Source: Symbiopectobacterium purcellii
Lineage (GTDB): Bacteria > Pseudomonadota > Gammaproteobacteria > Enterobacterales > Enterobacteriaceae
Length of the DNA stretch: 64,000 bases
Direction: 5' to 3'
Assembly (NCBI RefSeq): GCF_019797845.1
Contig: NZ_CP081864.1
Span: forward strand, 2,294,001 to 2,358,000
Made by a program: the position numbers and the translations under genes. Below, piece by piece: positions 18,574 to 28,568 of the stretch. The notes under the pieces were generated by a model. The model was not told the origin of the DNA, ran no database searches, and worked only from the letters and a program-made list of their open reading frames with translations. Numbering within the stretch: position 1 is the stretch's first letter; every line of letters begins with the position of its first letter.

Positions 18574-19437
18574 ATGTTTGAACTTTTGTTGCAACCGTTC
18601 CACTACAACTACATGGTGAAAGCAATTTGGGTGAGTGCCATCGTGGGCGGTGTCTGTGCCTTTCTTTCCGCTTACCTGATGCTCAAGGGCTGGTCGTTGA
18701 TGGGCGATGCGCTCTCCCACTCTGTCGTGCCCGGCGTCGCGGGAGCCTATGCCCTTGGGTTGCCCTATGCAGCAGGCGCTTTCTTTACCGGGATGCTGGC
18801 TGCCTTGGCAATGACGCTTATCCGTCACATCACGCGGTTGCGTGAAGATGCCATTATTGGCTTTATCTTTTCCACTTTTTTTGCCGCCGGACTGCTCATC
18901 ATCTCCCTCAACCCCACCTCGGTTAACGTGCAGTCGATTATTTTTGGCAACATCCTCGGCATTGCCGATGAAGACGTGCTCCAGGTCGAGATTATCATCG
19001 GCATTACCTTCATCATCATGTGCGTACTGTGGAAAGATCTGCTGGCGGTGTTTTTTGACGAAAGCCACGCTCGCTCCATTGGTTTATCGCCACTGAAGCT
19101 TAAAATCCTGTTTTTTACCCTGCTCAGCGCCTGCACCGTCGCCGCACTGCAAACGGTAGGTGCCATTTTGGTGATTGCTATGGTGATCACACCCGGTGCC
19201 ACTGCCTATCTGTTAACCGACCGCTTTGGCAGACTGATTATCATTGCCATTGCACTCGGTGCCATCAGCAGCGCGTTGGGTGCCTATCTCAGTTTTTATC
19301 TTGATGGCGCAACCGGCGGTGTAATTGTCACGCTGCAAACGCTGATTTTTCTGCTGGCGTTTCTCTTTGCCCCAAAACATGGCCTGCTGGCAACGCGGCG
19401 CGCACGCCACCGTGCCACAGAAGGAGATCAGCCATGA
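18574..19437 (+). CDS. Manganese/iron ABC transporter permease (YfeC/SitC family)
   Basis: 287-residue ABC-3 family permease with about eight membrane segments. Family signatures LMLKGWSLMGDALSHSVVPG and the central FGNILGI are present. It pairs with the next gene product to form the channel. It begins 5 bp after the ATPase gene and overlaps the second permease gene by 4 bp. Confidence 0.92.
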   Translation: MFELLLQPFHYNYMVKAIWVSAIVGGVCAFLSAYLMLKGWSLMGDALSHSVVPGVAGAYALGLPYAAGAFFTGMLAALAMTLIRHITRLREDAIIGFIFSTFFAAGLLIISLNPTSVNVQSIIFGNILGIADEDVLQVEIIIGITFIIMCVLWKDLLAVFFDESHARSIGLSPLKLKILFFTLLSACTVAALQTVGAILVIAMVITPGATAYLLTDRFGRLIIIAIALGAISSALGAYLSFYLDGATGGVIVTLQTLIFLLAFLFAPKHGLLATRRARHRATEGDQP

Positions 19438-20288
19438 GTCTGCTGTTGGATTGGATTCTGGAACCGCTTGCCTACCCGTTCATGCAACGCGCGCTGCTGG
19501 CTGCCGTCGTCACAGGCGTTGTGTGTGCGGTACTCTCCTGCTACCTGGTGCTTAAAGGCTGGTCCTTAATGGGGGATGCCATCTCCCATGCCGTACTGCC
19601 CGGTATTGTTGTGGCATTTTTGCTCGGTATTCCTTTTGCGGTGGGTGCATTTGCCTCTGGCGTGCTGTGCGCGCTTGCTACCGGTTACCTGAAAGAACAT
19701 AGCCGAGTCAAAGAAGATACCGTGATGGGTATCGTTTTCTCCGGCATGTTCGCCCTCGGGCTGGTCATGTTTGCTCGGGTCGATTCCGACCAACACTTGT
19801 CGCATATTCTTTTTGGTAATGTGTTAGGGATCACCACACAAGAATTGACGCAAATCCTGCTGATTGCCGGTGTTACGCTGGCGATTGTCATGCTCAAGCG
19901 CCGTGATCTGATGTTGTATTGCTTTGATCCACACCATGCCCGCGTGATTGGTATGCCGGTCAAATGGCTCCACTACGGTCTGCTTTGCCTGCTGGCCATG
20001 ACGATCGTGGCCTCACTGCAAGCCGTTGGGGTGATTTTGGTTATCGCCATGCTTATCGCCCCCGGTATCGTCGCGTTTATGGTGTGTAAAACCTTCGATG
20101 GTATGCTGATTGTCGCCACCTGCGTATCGGTGTTTTCCTGCGTAAGCGGTACGCTGATCAGTTTTTATCTGGATGGTGCCACCGGGCCTTGTATCGTATT
20201 GGTACAAGCTCTGTTCTTCGCCCTGGCCTTGGTCGTGCATCAGGTGCGTACCCGACGTCAGCGTACCGCACAGGCTGCGCTGTCTTAA
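19434..20288 (+). CDS. Manganese/iron ABC transporter permease (YfeD/SitD family)
   Basis: 284 residues, paralogous to the preceding permease: YLVLKGWSLMGDAISHAVLP and FGNVLGITTQEL occupy equivalent places. Last gene of the four-gene operon controlled by the Fur box at 16717. No strong terminator was seen directly after it. Confidence 0.92.
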   Translation: MSLLLDWILEPLAYPFMQRALLAAVVTGVVCAVLSCYLVLKGWSLMGDAISHAVLPGIVVAFLLGIPFAVGAFASGVLCALATGYLKEHSRVKEDTVMGIVFSGMFALGLVMFARVDSDQHLSHILFGNVLGITTQELTQILLIAGVTLAIVMLKRRDLMLYCFDPHHARVIGMPVKWLHYGLLCLLAMTIVASLQAVGVILVIAMLIAPGIVAFMVCKTFDGMLIVATCVSVFSCVSGTLISFYLDGATGPCIVLVQALFFALALVVHQVRTRRQRTAQAALS

Positions 20289-20453
20289 CACGACAGCGCG
20301 TTTTTTAGCCTGCTGCTGACGATTCAGGCTATACTGCTCTAGGTTTCAAACACAGTGGGCGATTGCCCATGCTGTGCGACAGCTTCAGGTTTACTGATAA
20401 GGAATACGCTAAGGTAACAATCTCTACGTAACATCATCAACGGGGGTGGCGCT

Positions 20454-21314
20454 ATGTGGCAAGCAATCGGCAAGCTATTGGATGAACATCTTGGAACCGC
20501 TGATATCTTCGAGTACCAGGCGTGTGAAGCTGGCGAAATGCACACCGTCTGGCAGGTCAAGTACGGGGAGTATGACGTTTTCGTAAAGAGCGATATCCGT
20601 GAGATGTTGCCCAAATTCACCGCTGAAGCCGATCAACTGGCGCTGCTGGCCCGCAGTCGTACTGTGCGCGTCCCGGCCGTGTATGGCGTAGGCAGTTCAC
20701 GCGACCACAGTTTTCTGCTGATGGAATATCTCCCCCCCAAACCCCTGGATGCTCACAGTGCCTGGTGCCTCGGAGAACAGCTGGCGCACCTGCATCAGTG
20801 GAGTGACCAACCCCAGTTTGGTTTGGATTTTGACAATGACCTCTCGACCACGCCACAACCTAATAGCTGGCAGCGACGTTGGGCGACCTTCTTTGCCGAA
20901 CAGCGCATTGGCTGGCAGTTACAGCTGGCTGCTGAAAAAGGGATGTACTTCGGTGATATCGATTCATTGATTTTACAGGTGGAATCACGTCTGGCCGGAC
21001 ATCAACCGCAACCGTCACTGCTGCACGGCGATCTTTGGCCCGACAATTGTGCCAGTTATCACGACGGCAGTTTTCTGTTCGATCCCGCCAGCTATTGGGG
21101 CGACAGAGAGTGTGATTTGGCGATGTTACCCCTCACCCCCTCACTGCCGCCGCAAATCTATGACGGTTACCAAAACGTCTGGCCGCTGGATAAAGGCTTT
21201 ATCGAACGCCAGCCGCTATACCAAATCTATTATCTGCTTAATCGGGCAAATCTGTTTGGTGGGCAACACATTATTGCAGCGCAACACGCTATTGAGCAGC
21301 AGTTGACCACGTGA
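20454..21314 (+). CDS. yniA: Fructosamine kinase family protein YniA
   Basis: 286 residues with an aminoglycoside-phosphotransferase/protein-kinase-like fold. The catalytic loop LLHGDLWPDN and the metal-binding segment FDPASYWGDRECDLAM are intact, and FLLMEYLPP is the hinge. The family phosphorylates protein-bound or small ketosamines (glycation repair); the true bacterial substrate is uncertain. Neighbours yniB and yniC match E. coli. Confidence 0.92.
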   Translation: MWQAIGKLLDEHLGTADIFEYQACEAGEMHTVWQVKYGEYDVFVKSDIREMLPKFTAEADQLALLARSRTVRVPAVYGVGSSRDHSFLLMEYLPPKPLDAHSAWCLGEQLAHLHQWSDQPQFGLDFDNDLSTTPQPNSWQRRWATFFAEQRIGWQLQLAAEKGMYFGDIDSLILQVESRLAGHQPQPSLLHGDLWPDNCASYHDGSFLFDPASYWGDRECDLAMLPLTPSLPPQIYDGYQNVWPLDKGFIERQPLYQIYYLLNRANLFGGQHIIAAQHAIEQQLTT

Positions 21315-21321
21315 GTCACGT

Positions 21322-21349
21322 CCCCCTTGCGCATGACGGCGCAAGGGGG
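21322..21349. terminator. Hairpin between convergent yniA and yniB
   Basis: Perfect 11-bp stem CCCCCTTGCGC/GCGCAAGGGGG with a 6-base loop. It lacks a T run, so it may be a weak terminator or an mRNA-end stabiliser. Confidence 0.6.
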
Positions 21350-21359
21350 GCTACCGCTA

Positions 21360-21908
21360 TCACACCGGTACGCTCAGCAGGCGCAAAACCAGGTAACCGG
21401 CAACGGCGGTAATGACGGGCATGATATAAAGCGGGAAATATTGCAGAAAAATGGTGTGGTGTGGCACTTCTGCCCGTGACGCCAACTCTTCACGGGTTCG
21501 TCCCTCATTCCCCTTCATCTTCTCCAGGATCACCTGATCTTCAATGCCCTCACGCACTGTGCGCACCTGCCGCGACATGCGCGCACCGCTAACTTGCAGC
21601 GCCAACCCGACAAAAATCAGCAGATAGATAATCCAGAACATGATACTGGCCGCAGCGAAGGGCCGGGAGAAATCCGGCATCGGCGAGTTGTACCAAAAAA
21701 GGTTAAGAAACGGCGTGTTAAAGCGCGTCATGTCAATCATCAGGTGCAGGAAATCCAGAAGTACCGCATCAATACCCTGCTTTTTTTGCGTATATTGATA
21801 GACATAGTTCGCCAGCGAAATGCAGGTTGAGAGCAGCGCCGGGATAAAAAGGATCCATCCTGCGATGCGTTTTATAATCGCAATAAGACCCGCCTGTTGG
21901 TACGTCAT
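21360..21908 (-). CDS. yniB: Membrane protein YniB
   Basis: 182 residues with hydrophobic segments near 13-35, 86-108 and 152-178. It matches YniB by length, position between yniA and yniC, and segments such as YQYTQKKQGIDAVLLDFLHL. Function unknown. It is convergent with yniA and divergent from hxpB. Confidence 0.88.
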   Translation of the reverse strand: MTYQQAGLIAIIKRIAGWILFIPALLSTCISLANYVYQYTQKKQGIDAVLLDFLHLMIDMTRFNTPFLNLFWYNSPMPDFSRPFAAASIMFWIIYLLIFVGLALQVSGARMSRQVRTVREGIEDQVILEKMKGNEGRTREELASRAEVPHHTIFLQYFPLYIMPVITAVAGYLVLRLLSVPV

Positions 21909-22177
21909 GAGTTCCCCTTATAAATGACGCGATAAAATAGCCTTCATCCGGCACCATAAACGCCGGAGAATGGGCAGGCAACGCCGAAACAGAAGCCGCT
22001 GACATATCCCATTGCATTATAACCATAATAATCGTTGATAGGCAGTGCAGGCACCATGACACAATGATCCCATGACACAGAAAACTGTGGTAGCCTGCGA
22101 GTGACACGGCTGAGATGGACGAGCAGGTAGCGGCCAACGTAGCCAAATAACCTCTTTTTACCTGACAGGAGACGTTG

Positions 22178-22849
22178 ATGTCTGTAGTCAACACGCCTCG
22201 TGCCGCCTTGTTTGATATGGACGGCTTGCTGATCGATTCAGAACCTTTATGGGAGCAGGCTGAGGTAGAAGTGATTGCGGCATTAGGCGTGGATACCTCT
22301 GTGCGCGATACCCTACCCGATTTGCTAGGCTTGCGTATCGATCTGGTGGTTGACCTGTGGTATCAGTATGCCCCCTGGAAAACCCCCAGCCGCAGTGAAG
22401 TGGTCAAGCGTATTATCGCCCGCACCCTTGAACTGGTGGATGAGCGCCGTCCGCTCCTGCCCGGCGTGGAGCACGCTTTGCAGTTGTGTCGTGAACAGGG
22501 CTTTCGCATCGGACTGGCGTCCGCCTCGCCACTGTTTATGCTGCAACACGTGTTGCATACCTTCGGTTTGACACCCTACTTCGATACGCTGGCCTCCGCA
22601 GAATCACTGCCTTTCAGCAAACCGCACCCACAGGTCTATTTAAATGCGGCACAGGCGCTGGATATTTCACCGCTGCGCTGCGTCACACTGGAAGATTCGG
22701 TCAACGGCATGATTGCCACCAAAGCCGCGCGTATGCGCTCAATCGTGGTACCCAGCAATGCGCATGCACAGGATCCACGTTGGGTACTGGCTGACAAAAA
22801 GTTGAATTCACTGCTGGCGCTAACGCGGGAAGATTTGACAGGAAACTGA
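22178..22849 (+). CDS. hxpB: Hexitol/2-deoxyglucose-6-phosphate phosphatase HxpB (YniC)
   Basis: 223-residue HAD-superfamily phosphatase. Motif I FDMDGLLIDSEPLW contains the nucleophile and acid/base aspartates; ASASP is motif II; KPHPQVY the motif III lysine; LEDSVNG motif IV. The E. coli enzyme dephosphorylates 2-deoxyglucose-6-phosphate and hexitol phosphates. The ATG at 22178 follows AGGAG; an in-frame TTG just upstream is disregarded. Confidence 0.94.
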   Translation: MSVVNTPRAALFDMDGLLIDSEPLWEQAEVEVIAALGVDTSVRDTLPDLLGLRIDLVVDLWYQYAPWKTPSRSEVVKRIIARTLELVDERRPLLPGVEHALQLCREQGFRIGLASASPLFMLQHVLHTFGLTPYFDTLASAESLPFSKPHPQVYLNAAQALDISPLRCVTLEDSVNGMIATKAARMRSIVVPSNAHAQDPRWVLADKKLNSLLALTREDLTGN

Positions 22850-22869
22850 CGGGAACTGGCTGGGCACAT

Positions 22870-22895
22870 AAACCGGCCAAGCGTCTGGCCGGTTT
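22870..22895. terminator. Bidirectional terminator between hxpB and kdgF
   Basis: AAACCGGCCA AGCGTC TGGCCGGTTT between convergent genes; the T run is short. Confidence 0.75.
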
Positions 22896-22918
22896 ACTAC
22901 GCGTTAAAGCGGCGGCGC

Positions 22919-23251
22919 TTAGAGGAAATCAGCGCGTTTCGGATTGAAGGTATCAATCAAGATGCTGCCATCTTCCAATGACACCACACCGTGCATTTCA
23001 TTCTTAACGGCCAGATAGGCATCGCCCGTTTTCAGAATGTGTTTTTCTCCTTCAATCACCACTTCAAAGCTGCCGGCGGCAACGTAGGCGATCTGGTCAT
23101 GGATATCATGCTTATGCGGCGTGCCGATAGCGCCTTTATCAAAATGCACCAACACCATCATCAGGTTGTCAGTCCAGGTCATGATTTTGCGTTTAATACC
23201 GCCGCCCAGTTCTTCCCAGGGGGTTTCATCATCAATAAAGTAGCGTTTCAT
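22919..23251 (-). CDS. kdgF: Unsaturated uronate ring-opening protein KdgF
   Basis: 110-residue cupin. KdgF converts the 4,5-unsaturated galacturonate released from pectin oligomers into a linear ketone, feeding the 2-keto-3-deoxygluconate pathway. The metal-binding cluster HKHDIHDQ and the later His in NEMHGVV are present. The ATG at 23251 has AAGGAG five bases upstream; an in-frame GTG at 23257 is less likely. It is divergent from pelW and has its own KdgR box at 23393-23411. Confidence 0.94.
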   Translation of the reverse strand: MKRYFIDDETPWEELGGGIKRKIMTWTDNLMMVLVHFDKGAIGTPHKHDIHDQIAYVAAGSFEVVIEGEKHILKTGDAYLAVKNEMHGVVSLEDGSILIDTFNPKRADFL

Positions 23252-23392
23252 GGTCACTCCTTCCTATTCATTGTTATGGCCTAAGTCCCAACGGGATGTG
23301 GGTAGGCACAGCATACGGATTGCGCCATTCTAGTAACATTCGTTACGAACGAAACTGAAAAGGTGTAAAAGCATGACGGCCTTCAGGAAATA

Positions 23393-23411
23393 AATAAAAC
23401 AATATTTCACT
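23393..23411. promoter_or_regulatory. KdgR box upstream of kdgF
   Basis: AATAAAACAATATTTCACT fits the KdgR consensus AATRAAAYRNYRTTTYATT with only one or two differences. It lies 142 bp before the kdgF start. Confidence 0.75.
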
Positions 23412-23455
23412 TTTATTGAATTGCTATACCATCAGCTTCACGCTTCTCCAAACAT

Positions 23456-23617
23456 GAAAGCGCCGGGCGCGCACCGGAACAAGTCAGGTTGTCACTGCCA
23501 CGCATCCTGAACTGTTTTGCCCGGCGCTTTCGTTCTCCCGACAGTGAGCGAGCGCAAAGGTAGCGTACCAAGAACCGGTAGCCGCATGCAGACCTGGCTA
23601 GCAGCATTCCGGTTCTT
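23456..23617. repeat. Two nested-spacer inverted repeats between kdgF and pelW
   Basis: First pair: GAAAGCGCCGGGC (23456-23468) and its exact complement GCCCGGCGCTTTC (23519-23531), 50-bp interior. Second pair: AAGAACCGG (23570-23578) and CCGGTTCTT (23609-23617), 30-bp interior. No credible protein is encoded here. It may be a structured non-coding element or a dispersed intergenic repeat. The rest of 23252-23949 holds the two KdgR boxes and promoters. Confidence 0.65.
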
Positions 23618-23889
23618 TACTACACTTCTCTGGTTTCACCAATGAAAGCAATACGGTAGCAATTCTGGCCGAAAGCACGCTGATAAGCTCACACATTTTT
23701 TTAACAGATAACGCGATACGTTCCAACAATGCGTTTTCTTCTATATATATTTCAATTGGTTATTAAAAACAAGGTGGCGTAAACCTTGCCAAAACCGCCT
23801 TCTTAAAAAAAAATCAAAACAACGTTCCGACTTTGTTCACACTTTCGAGATTGCGTGCATGACGAGTGGGCAAATAGTGCAATATAATC

Positions 23890-23910
23890 AATCGAAACAG
23901 TGTTTCTATT
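23890..23910. promoter_or_regulatory. KdgR box upstream of pelW
   Basis: AATCGAAACAGTGTTTCTATT contains a symmetrical GAAACAGTGTTTC core matching the KdgR consensus. It sits 40 bp before pelW and is expected to control pelW-togMNAB. Confidence 0.8.
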
Positions 23911-23949
23911 TATAAGGAACTGCAACGCAGTTCGATAAGAAGGTTCTCG

Positions 23950-25581
23950 ATGAGTATTTTTACGACTTTACGCACCAGCTCTGAAACGACACTCAACGAA
24001 TGGTTAGCCGCCTTGGATAGCCATATCGCTCGCGTATCGCAGGCCGCCCAAAGTCATAAAAATCCTTCGCCTCTGCGGGCGGATGGCTTCGATATCACCA
24101 CGCAGGAACCCGTAGTGTGGAAATTCCCGGATGGTCATGATGCGCCCATCGCGAATTTCGCCAGCCAACAAAACTGGTTGAGAACATTAAGCGCCATGAG
24201 CGTGATTAGCGGTGACTCTCGTTATGAACAGCAGGCAACTGGTTACACCGACTATTTCTTAAAACATTATGTCGATGACAACAGCGGCCTGTTCTATTGG
24301 GGCGGACACCGTTTTATCAATCTGGATACGTTGGGCAGTGAAGGGCCGGAATCCAAAGCCATGGTGCATGAATTAAAACACCATTTGCCCTATTACGCGC
24401 TGTTGCACCACGTTGACGCAGAAAAAACACTGAACTATTTGCAGGGCTTCTGGAATGCCCATGTTGAAGATTGGCAACAACTGGACCTTGGCCGCCACGG
24501 TGATTACGCCAAAACGCGCGATCCGCAGGTCTTTGAGCATGCGCGCCGCGATGTGGTTGACCCTGCTCTCTGGCCAACACTGCCGTTGACCAAAGGATTG
24601 ACCTTCGTCAACGCGGGTACCGATCTGATTTATGCAGCCTTTGCTTACGCGCACTTCACCGGCGATGCATCCGCGGCAGCGTGGGGTAAGCATTTATATC
24701 GCCAGTATGTGTTGGCGCGTAATCCCGAAACCGGGATGCCGGTGTATCAGTTCAGTTCACCGCTGCAACGCCAACCGGTGCCAGAAGATGATAACCAAAC
24801 GCAATCCTGGTTTGGCGACCGCGCACAGCGTCAGTTTGGTCCGGAATTTGGCGTTATCGCCAAAGAGGCTAATGTCCTGTTCCGCGACATGCGTCCTTTA
24901 TTGATTGATAACCCGTTGGCAATGTTAGATATTCTTCGCCAGCAGCCCGATAGCGACATCCTGGCCTGGGTGATTTCAGGCTTAAAAAATTACTACCAGT
25001 ACGCTTATGACGTGGCCAGCAACACGCTGCGACCAATGTGGAACAACGGCCAGGATATGACGGGCTTTGTGTTCCCCCGTGATGGTTATTACGGCAAGAA
25101 AGGCACCACATTAGCCCCCTTCGCACTCGAAGGTGATTATTTGCTGCCGCTGGTACGTGCTTATAGCTTGAGCGGTGACGACGAGCTATACGCCCTGATC
25201 GAGACAATGGCAACGCGCGGCGAGCAAGATAGCCTGGAAAACAGCGCGACGCCTTTCCTGCTGGTTGCCTTGACGGAACTGGCGGAAAAAACGCAGTCCC
25301 CAGTATGGGCAGAACGCGCCTGGCGCGTAGCGGAAACCTTATTCAAACAGCACTTTCATCATGGTTTGTTTGTTCGTTCGGTACAACATCGTTATTTACG
25401 CTTGGATGATCCTCTTCCGCTGGCATTACTGACGTTTGTTGCTGCTTGTCACGGTAAACGTGACGCGGTACCGGCACTTTTAACGCAGGGTGGATACGTC
25501 CACGGTGATTTTCGCTTTAATGGGGAAAACAGAATTGTTTATGACGTGGAATTAATTTATCCAGAGTTATTAACACATTGA
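23950..25581 (+). CDS. pelW: Exopectate disaccharide-lyase PelW (polysaccharide lyase family 2)
   Basis: 543 residues without a signal peptide, consistent with the cytoplasmic PelW of soft-rot bacteria, which cuts imported oligogalacturonides to unsaturated digalacturonate. PL2 features visible include WKFPDGHDAPIANFASQQNW near residues 57-76, GLFYWGGHRF and a conserved HGDFRFNGENRIVYDVELIYP at the C terminus. First gene of an apparent operon with togMNAB; the gap to togM is 42 bp. KdgR box at 23890. Confidence 0.94.
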   Translation: MSIFTTLRTSSETTLNEWLAALDSHIARVSQAAQSHKNPSPLRADGFDITTQEPVVWKFPDGHDAPIANFASQQNWLRTLSAMSVISGDSRYEQQATGYTDYFLKHYVDDNSGLFYWGGHRFINLDTLGSEGPESKAMVHELKHHLPYYALLHHVDAEKTLNYLQGFWNAHVEDWQQLDLGRHGDYAKTRDPQVFEHARRDVVDPALWPTLPLTKGLTFVNAGTDLIYAAFAYAHFTGDASAAAWGKHLYRQYVLARNPETGMPVYQFSSPLQRQPVPEDDNQTQSWFGDRAQRQFGPEFGVIAKEANVLFRDMRPLLIDNPLAMLDILRQQPDSDILAWVISGLKNYYQYAYDVASNTLRPMWNNGQDMTGFVFPRDGYYGKKGTTLAPFALEGDYLLPLVRAYSLSGDDELYALIETMATRGEQDSLENSATPFLLVALTELAEKTQSPVWAERAWRVAETLFKQHFHHGLFVRSVQHRYLRLDDPLPLALLTFVAACHGKRDAVPALLTQGGYVHGDFRFNGENRIVYDVELIYPELLTH

Positions 25582-25623
25582 TTTTTATTTTAATGGTTCT
25601 CAATTACTAAGTAGGTAAGCATT

Positions 25624-26514
25624 ATGAATGAAAACAAAAGGCTGGGGCTAGCCTATATCTCCCCTTATATAATAGGGTTGATAGTTTTTACCGCTTTCCC
25701 CTTTATTTCATCGTTCGTGCTCAGTTTTACTGAATATGACCTGATGAATCCACCTGAGTTTACGGGTTTGGAAAACTATCATCGGATGTTCCTGGAAGAT
25801 GACCTCTTCTGGAAATCCCTGTGGGTTACCTTTGCCTATGTATTCCTGACCATTCCGTTGAAATTGATTTTCGCACTGCTGATTGCATTTGTGCTCAATT
25901 TCAAATTGCGTGGTATCGGTTTCTTCCGTACTGCTTACTATGTACCGTCTATTCTCGGTAGTAGCGTAGCCATTGCCGTACTGTGGCGTGCCCTGTTCGC
26001 CATCGACGGTCTGTTGAACAGCTTCCTGGCCGTGTTCGGTTTTGACGCTATCAACTGGCTGGGTGAGCCTTCACTTGCACTGATGTCAGTAACGCTGTTG
26101 CGCGTATGGCAGTTCGGTTCCGCGATGGTTATCTTCCTCGCCGCGTTGCAGAACGTACCGCAGTCTCAGTACGAAGCCGCCATGATCGATGGTGCGTCTA
26201 AATGGCAGATGTTCCTGAAAGTAACCGTACCGTTGATTACGCCGGTTATCTTCTTCAACTTCATCATGCAGACCACGCAAGCGTTCCAGGAATTTACCGC
26301 ACCGTACGTCATTACTGGCGGTGGCCCGACGCACTACACCTACTTGTTCTCACTCTATATCTACGATACGGCGTTCAAGTATTTCGATATGGGTTACGGT
26401 GCAGCGTTGGCATGGGTACTGTTCCTGGTTGTCGCTGTGTTCGCATCAATATCGTTTAAATCGTCTAAATACTGGGTGTTCTACTCCGCCGATAAAGGAG
26501 GAAAAAATGGCTGA
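25624..26514 (+). CDS. togM: Oligogalacturonide ABC transporter permease TogM
   Basis: 296-residue MalF-type inner-membrane permease of the oligogalacturonide importer TogMNAB. Six hydrophobic segments are visible. The EAA loop EAAMIDGASKWQMFLKVTVP couples to the ATPase TogA. It overlaps togN by 8 bp; the GGAGG that serves togN lies within the end of togM. Confidence 0.94.
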   Translation: MNENKRLGLAYISPYIIGLIVFTAFPFISSFVLSFTEYDLMNPPEFTGLENYHRMFLEDDLFWKSLWVTFAYVFLTIPLKLIFALLIAFVLNFKLRGIGFFRTAYYVPSILGSSVAIAVLWRALFAIDGLLNSFLAVFGFDAINWLGEPSLALMSVTLLRVWQFGSAMVIFLAALQNVPQSQYEAAMIDGASKWQMFLKVTVPLITPVIFFNFIMQTTQAFQEFTAPYVITGGGPTHYTYLFSLYIYDTAFKYFDMGYGAALAWVLFLVVAVFASISFKSSKYWVFYSADKGGKNG

Positions 26515-27412
26515 TATCCATTCCAATCTGTCATCGGAGCAAGCCCTCGCAGAAGCAGAAGTTCGTCGTACCTTACGTAAAGAGAAGTTTAGTGCGGCGA
26601 TCCGCTACACCATTCTGTTGTTTGTAGGTTTGTTGATGCTTTATCCACTGGCGTGGATGTTCTCAGCATCGTTCAAACCGAACCATGAAATCTTTACCAC
26701 GTTGGGACTGTTCCCTGATAACCCGACCAGTGACGGTTTCGTGAACGGCTGGAAAACCGGTACGGAATACAACTTCGGTCATTACATGTTGAACACGTTC
26801 AAATTTGTAATCCCGAAAGTGATCCTGACCATTATCTCCTCGGTTATAGTGGCTTACGGCTTTGCCCGCTTCGAGATTCCTTGGAAAAACTTCTGGTTTG
26901 CGACCCTGATCGCTACAATGCTGCTGCCCAGCACCGTACTGTTGATTCCTCAGTACATCATGTTCCGTGAAATGGGCATGCTGAACAGTTACATGCCGTT
27001 GTATTTGCCTTGCGCATTTGCAACCCAAGGGTTCTTCGTCTTCATGTTGATTCAGTTCCTGCGCGGTGTACCGCGTGATATGGAAGAAGCAGCGCAGATT
27101 GACGGCTGTAACTCCTGGCAGGTGCTGTGGTATGTGGTAACGCCGATTCTGAAACCGGCCATTATCTCTGTCGCACTGTTCCAGTTCATGTGGTCTATGA
27201 ACGACTTTATCGGCCCGCTGATCTATGTCTACAGCGTGGATAAATACCCGATTGCGTTGGCTCTGAAAATGTCCATCGACGTAACAGAAGGCGCACCTTG
27301 GAACGCAATCTTAGCAATGGCAAGTATTTCGATCCTGCCATCCATCATCATTTTCTTCTTGGCACAGCGCTACTTTGTTCAGGGCGTGACCAGCAGCGGA
27401 ATTAAAGGTTAA
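26507..27412 (+). CDS. togN: Oligogalacturonide ABC transporter permease TogN
   Basis: 301-residue MalG-type permease. The ATG at 26507 ([20 protein letters not shown]) follows AAAGGAGG; a longer in-frame opening upstream lies in togM and is rejected. EAA loop: [20 protein letters not shown]. It forms the membrane channel with TogM. Confidence 0.94.
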   Translation: MADIHSNLSSEQALAEAEVRRTLRKEKFSAAIRYTILLFVGLLMLYPLAWMFSASFKPNHEIFTTLGLFPDNPTSDGFVNGWKTGTEYNFGHYMLNTFKFVIPKVILTIISSVIVAYGFARFEIPWKNFWFATLIATMLLPSTVLLIPQYIMFREMGMLNSYMPLYLPCAFATQGFFVFMLIQFLRGVPRDMEEAAQIDGCNSWQVLWYVVTPILKPAIISVALFQFMWSMNDFIGPLIYVYSVDKYPIALALKMSIDVTEGAPWNAILAMASISILPSIIIFFLAQRYFVQGVTSSGIKG

Positions 27413-27425
27413 TAGAGGATTTATC

Positions 27426-28553
27426 ATGGCTGAAGTAGTTTTTAACAAACTGGAAAAAGTATATTCCAACGGTTTCAAAGCAGTTCACGGTATCGATCTG
27501 ACCATCAAAGACGGTGAGTTCATGGTTATCGTTGGACCGTCTGGCTGTGCCAAGTCCACTACCCTGCGTATGCTGGCGGGTCTGGAAACCATCAGTGGCG
27601 GTGAAGTTCGCATCGGCGAGCGCATCGTTAACAATCTGGTGCCAAAAGATCGCGGGATTGCGATGGTGTTCCAGAACTATGCACTCTACCCGCACATGAC
27701 AGTGCGCGAGAACCTGGCATTCGGTCTGAAACTGGCAAAATTGTCGAAAGAGAAGATTGAAGAACAGGTTAACGAAGCTGCCAAAATTTTGGAACTGGAA
27801 GACCTGATGGATCGTCTGCCGCGTCAGCTGTCCGGTGGTCAAGCACAGCGTGTGGCCGTAGGCCGTGCCATCGTGAAAAAACCGGACGTGTTCCTGTTCG
27901 ACGAACCGTTGTCTAACCTGGATGCCAAACTGCGTGCTTCCATGCGTATCCGTATTTCTGACCTGCACAAGCAGTTAAAGAAAAGCGGCAAACCGGCAAC
28001 CAGCGTCTACGTAACCCACGACCAGACCGAAGCCATGACCATGGGCGACCGTATCTGCGTTATGAAACTGGGTCACATCATGCAGGTGGATACACCGGAT
28101 AACCTGTACCACTATCCGAAAAACATGTTCGTGGCAGGCTTTATCGGCGCGCCGGAAATGAACATCAAGCCCGCTAAACTGGTTGACACTAACGGTCAGA
28201 TTGCTCTGCACGTTGGTGGTTACACCCTGCCCCTGAATGCTGCACAGCAGGATAAAGTTCGCTCGCACCTGACACAGGATATTTTCTTCGGCGTTCGCCC
28301 TGAATATGTCTCTGTCTCCGATACCGCGTTTGAAGACAACCACTCTGTCGGCGAGTTGGTGCGCGTAGAGAACATGGGTCATGAATTCTTTATGTACATA
28401 AAGGTTGATGGCTTTGAGATAACCAGTCGTATTCCTTCTGAGGAAGCGCGATTGATTATTAAGAATGGCCTGAACCGTCAGGTGTTCTTTAAGTTTGATA
28501 TGGATAAGTGCCATATCTTTGATGCAAAAACAGAACAAAATATCTCTCTTTAA
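27426..28553 (+). CDS. togA: Oligogalacturonide ABC transporter ATP-binding protein TogA
   Basis: 375-residue MalK/UgpC-type ATPase. Q-loop [11 protein letters not shown], signature [14 protein letters not shown], Walker [16 protein letters not shown] and switch histidine VTHDQTEA are standard. The Walker A reads GPSGCAKST, with Ala where most relatives have Gly directly before the lysine. The C-terminal MOBE/TOBE domain (about 235-370) is complete. It lies 13 bp after togN and 15 bp before togB. Confidence 0.94.
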   Translation: MAEVVFNKLEKVYSNGFKAVHGIDLTIKDGEFMVIVGPSGCAKSTTLRMLAGLETISGGEVRIGERIVNNLVPKDRGIAMVFQNYALYPHMTVRENLAFGLKLAKLSKEKIEEQVNEAAKILELEDLMDRLPRQLSGGQAQRVAVGRAIVKKPDVFLFDEPLSNLDAKLRASMRIRISDLHKQLKKSGKPATSVYVTHDQTEAMTMGDRICVMKLGHIMQVDTPDNLYHYPKNMFVAGFIGAPEMNIKPAKLVDTNGQIALHVGGYTLPLNAAQQDKVRSHLTQDIFFGVRPEYVSVSDTAFEDNHSVGELVRVENMGHEFFMYIKVDGFEITSRIPSEEARLIIKNGLNRQVFFKFDMDKCHIFDAKTEQNISL

Positions 28554-28568
28554 CAGGAGTAGTTACCG

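Noticed and set aside
23413..23607. 64-codon minus-strand frame between kdgF and pelW
   Set aside because: It spans the inverted repeats and has no homology or ribosome site.
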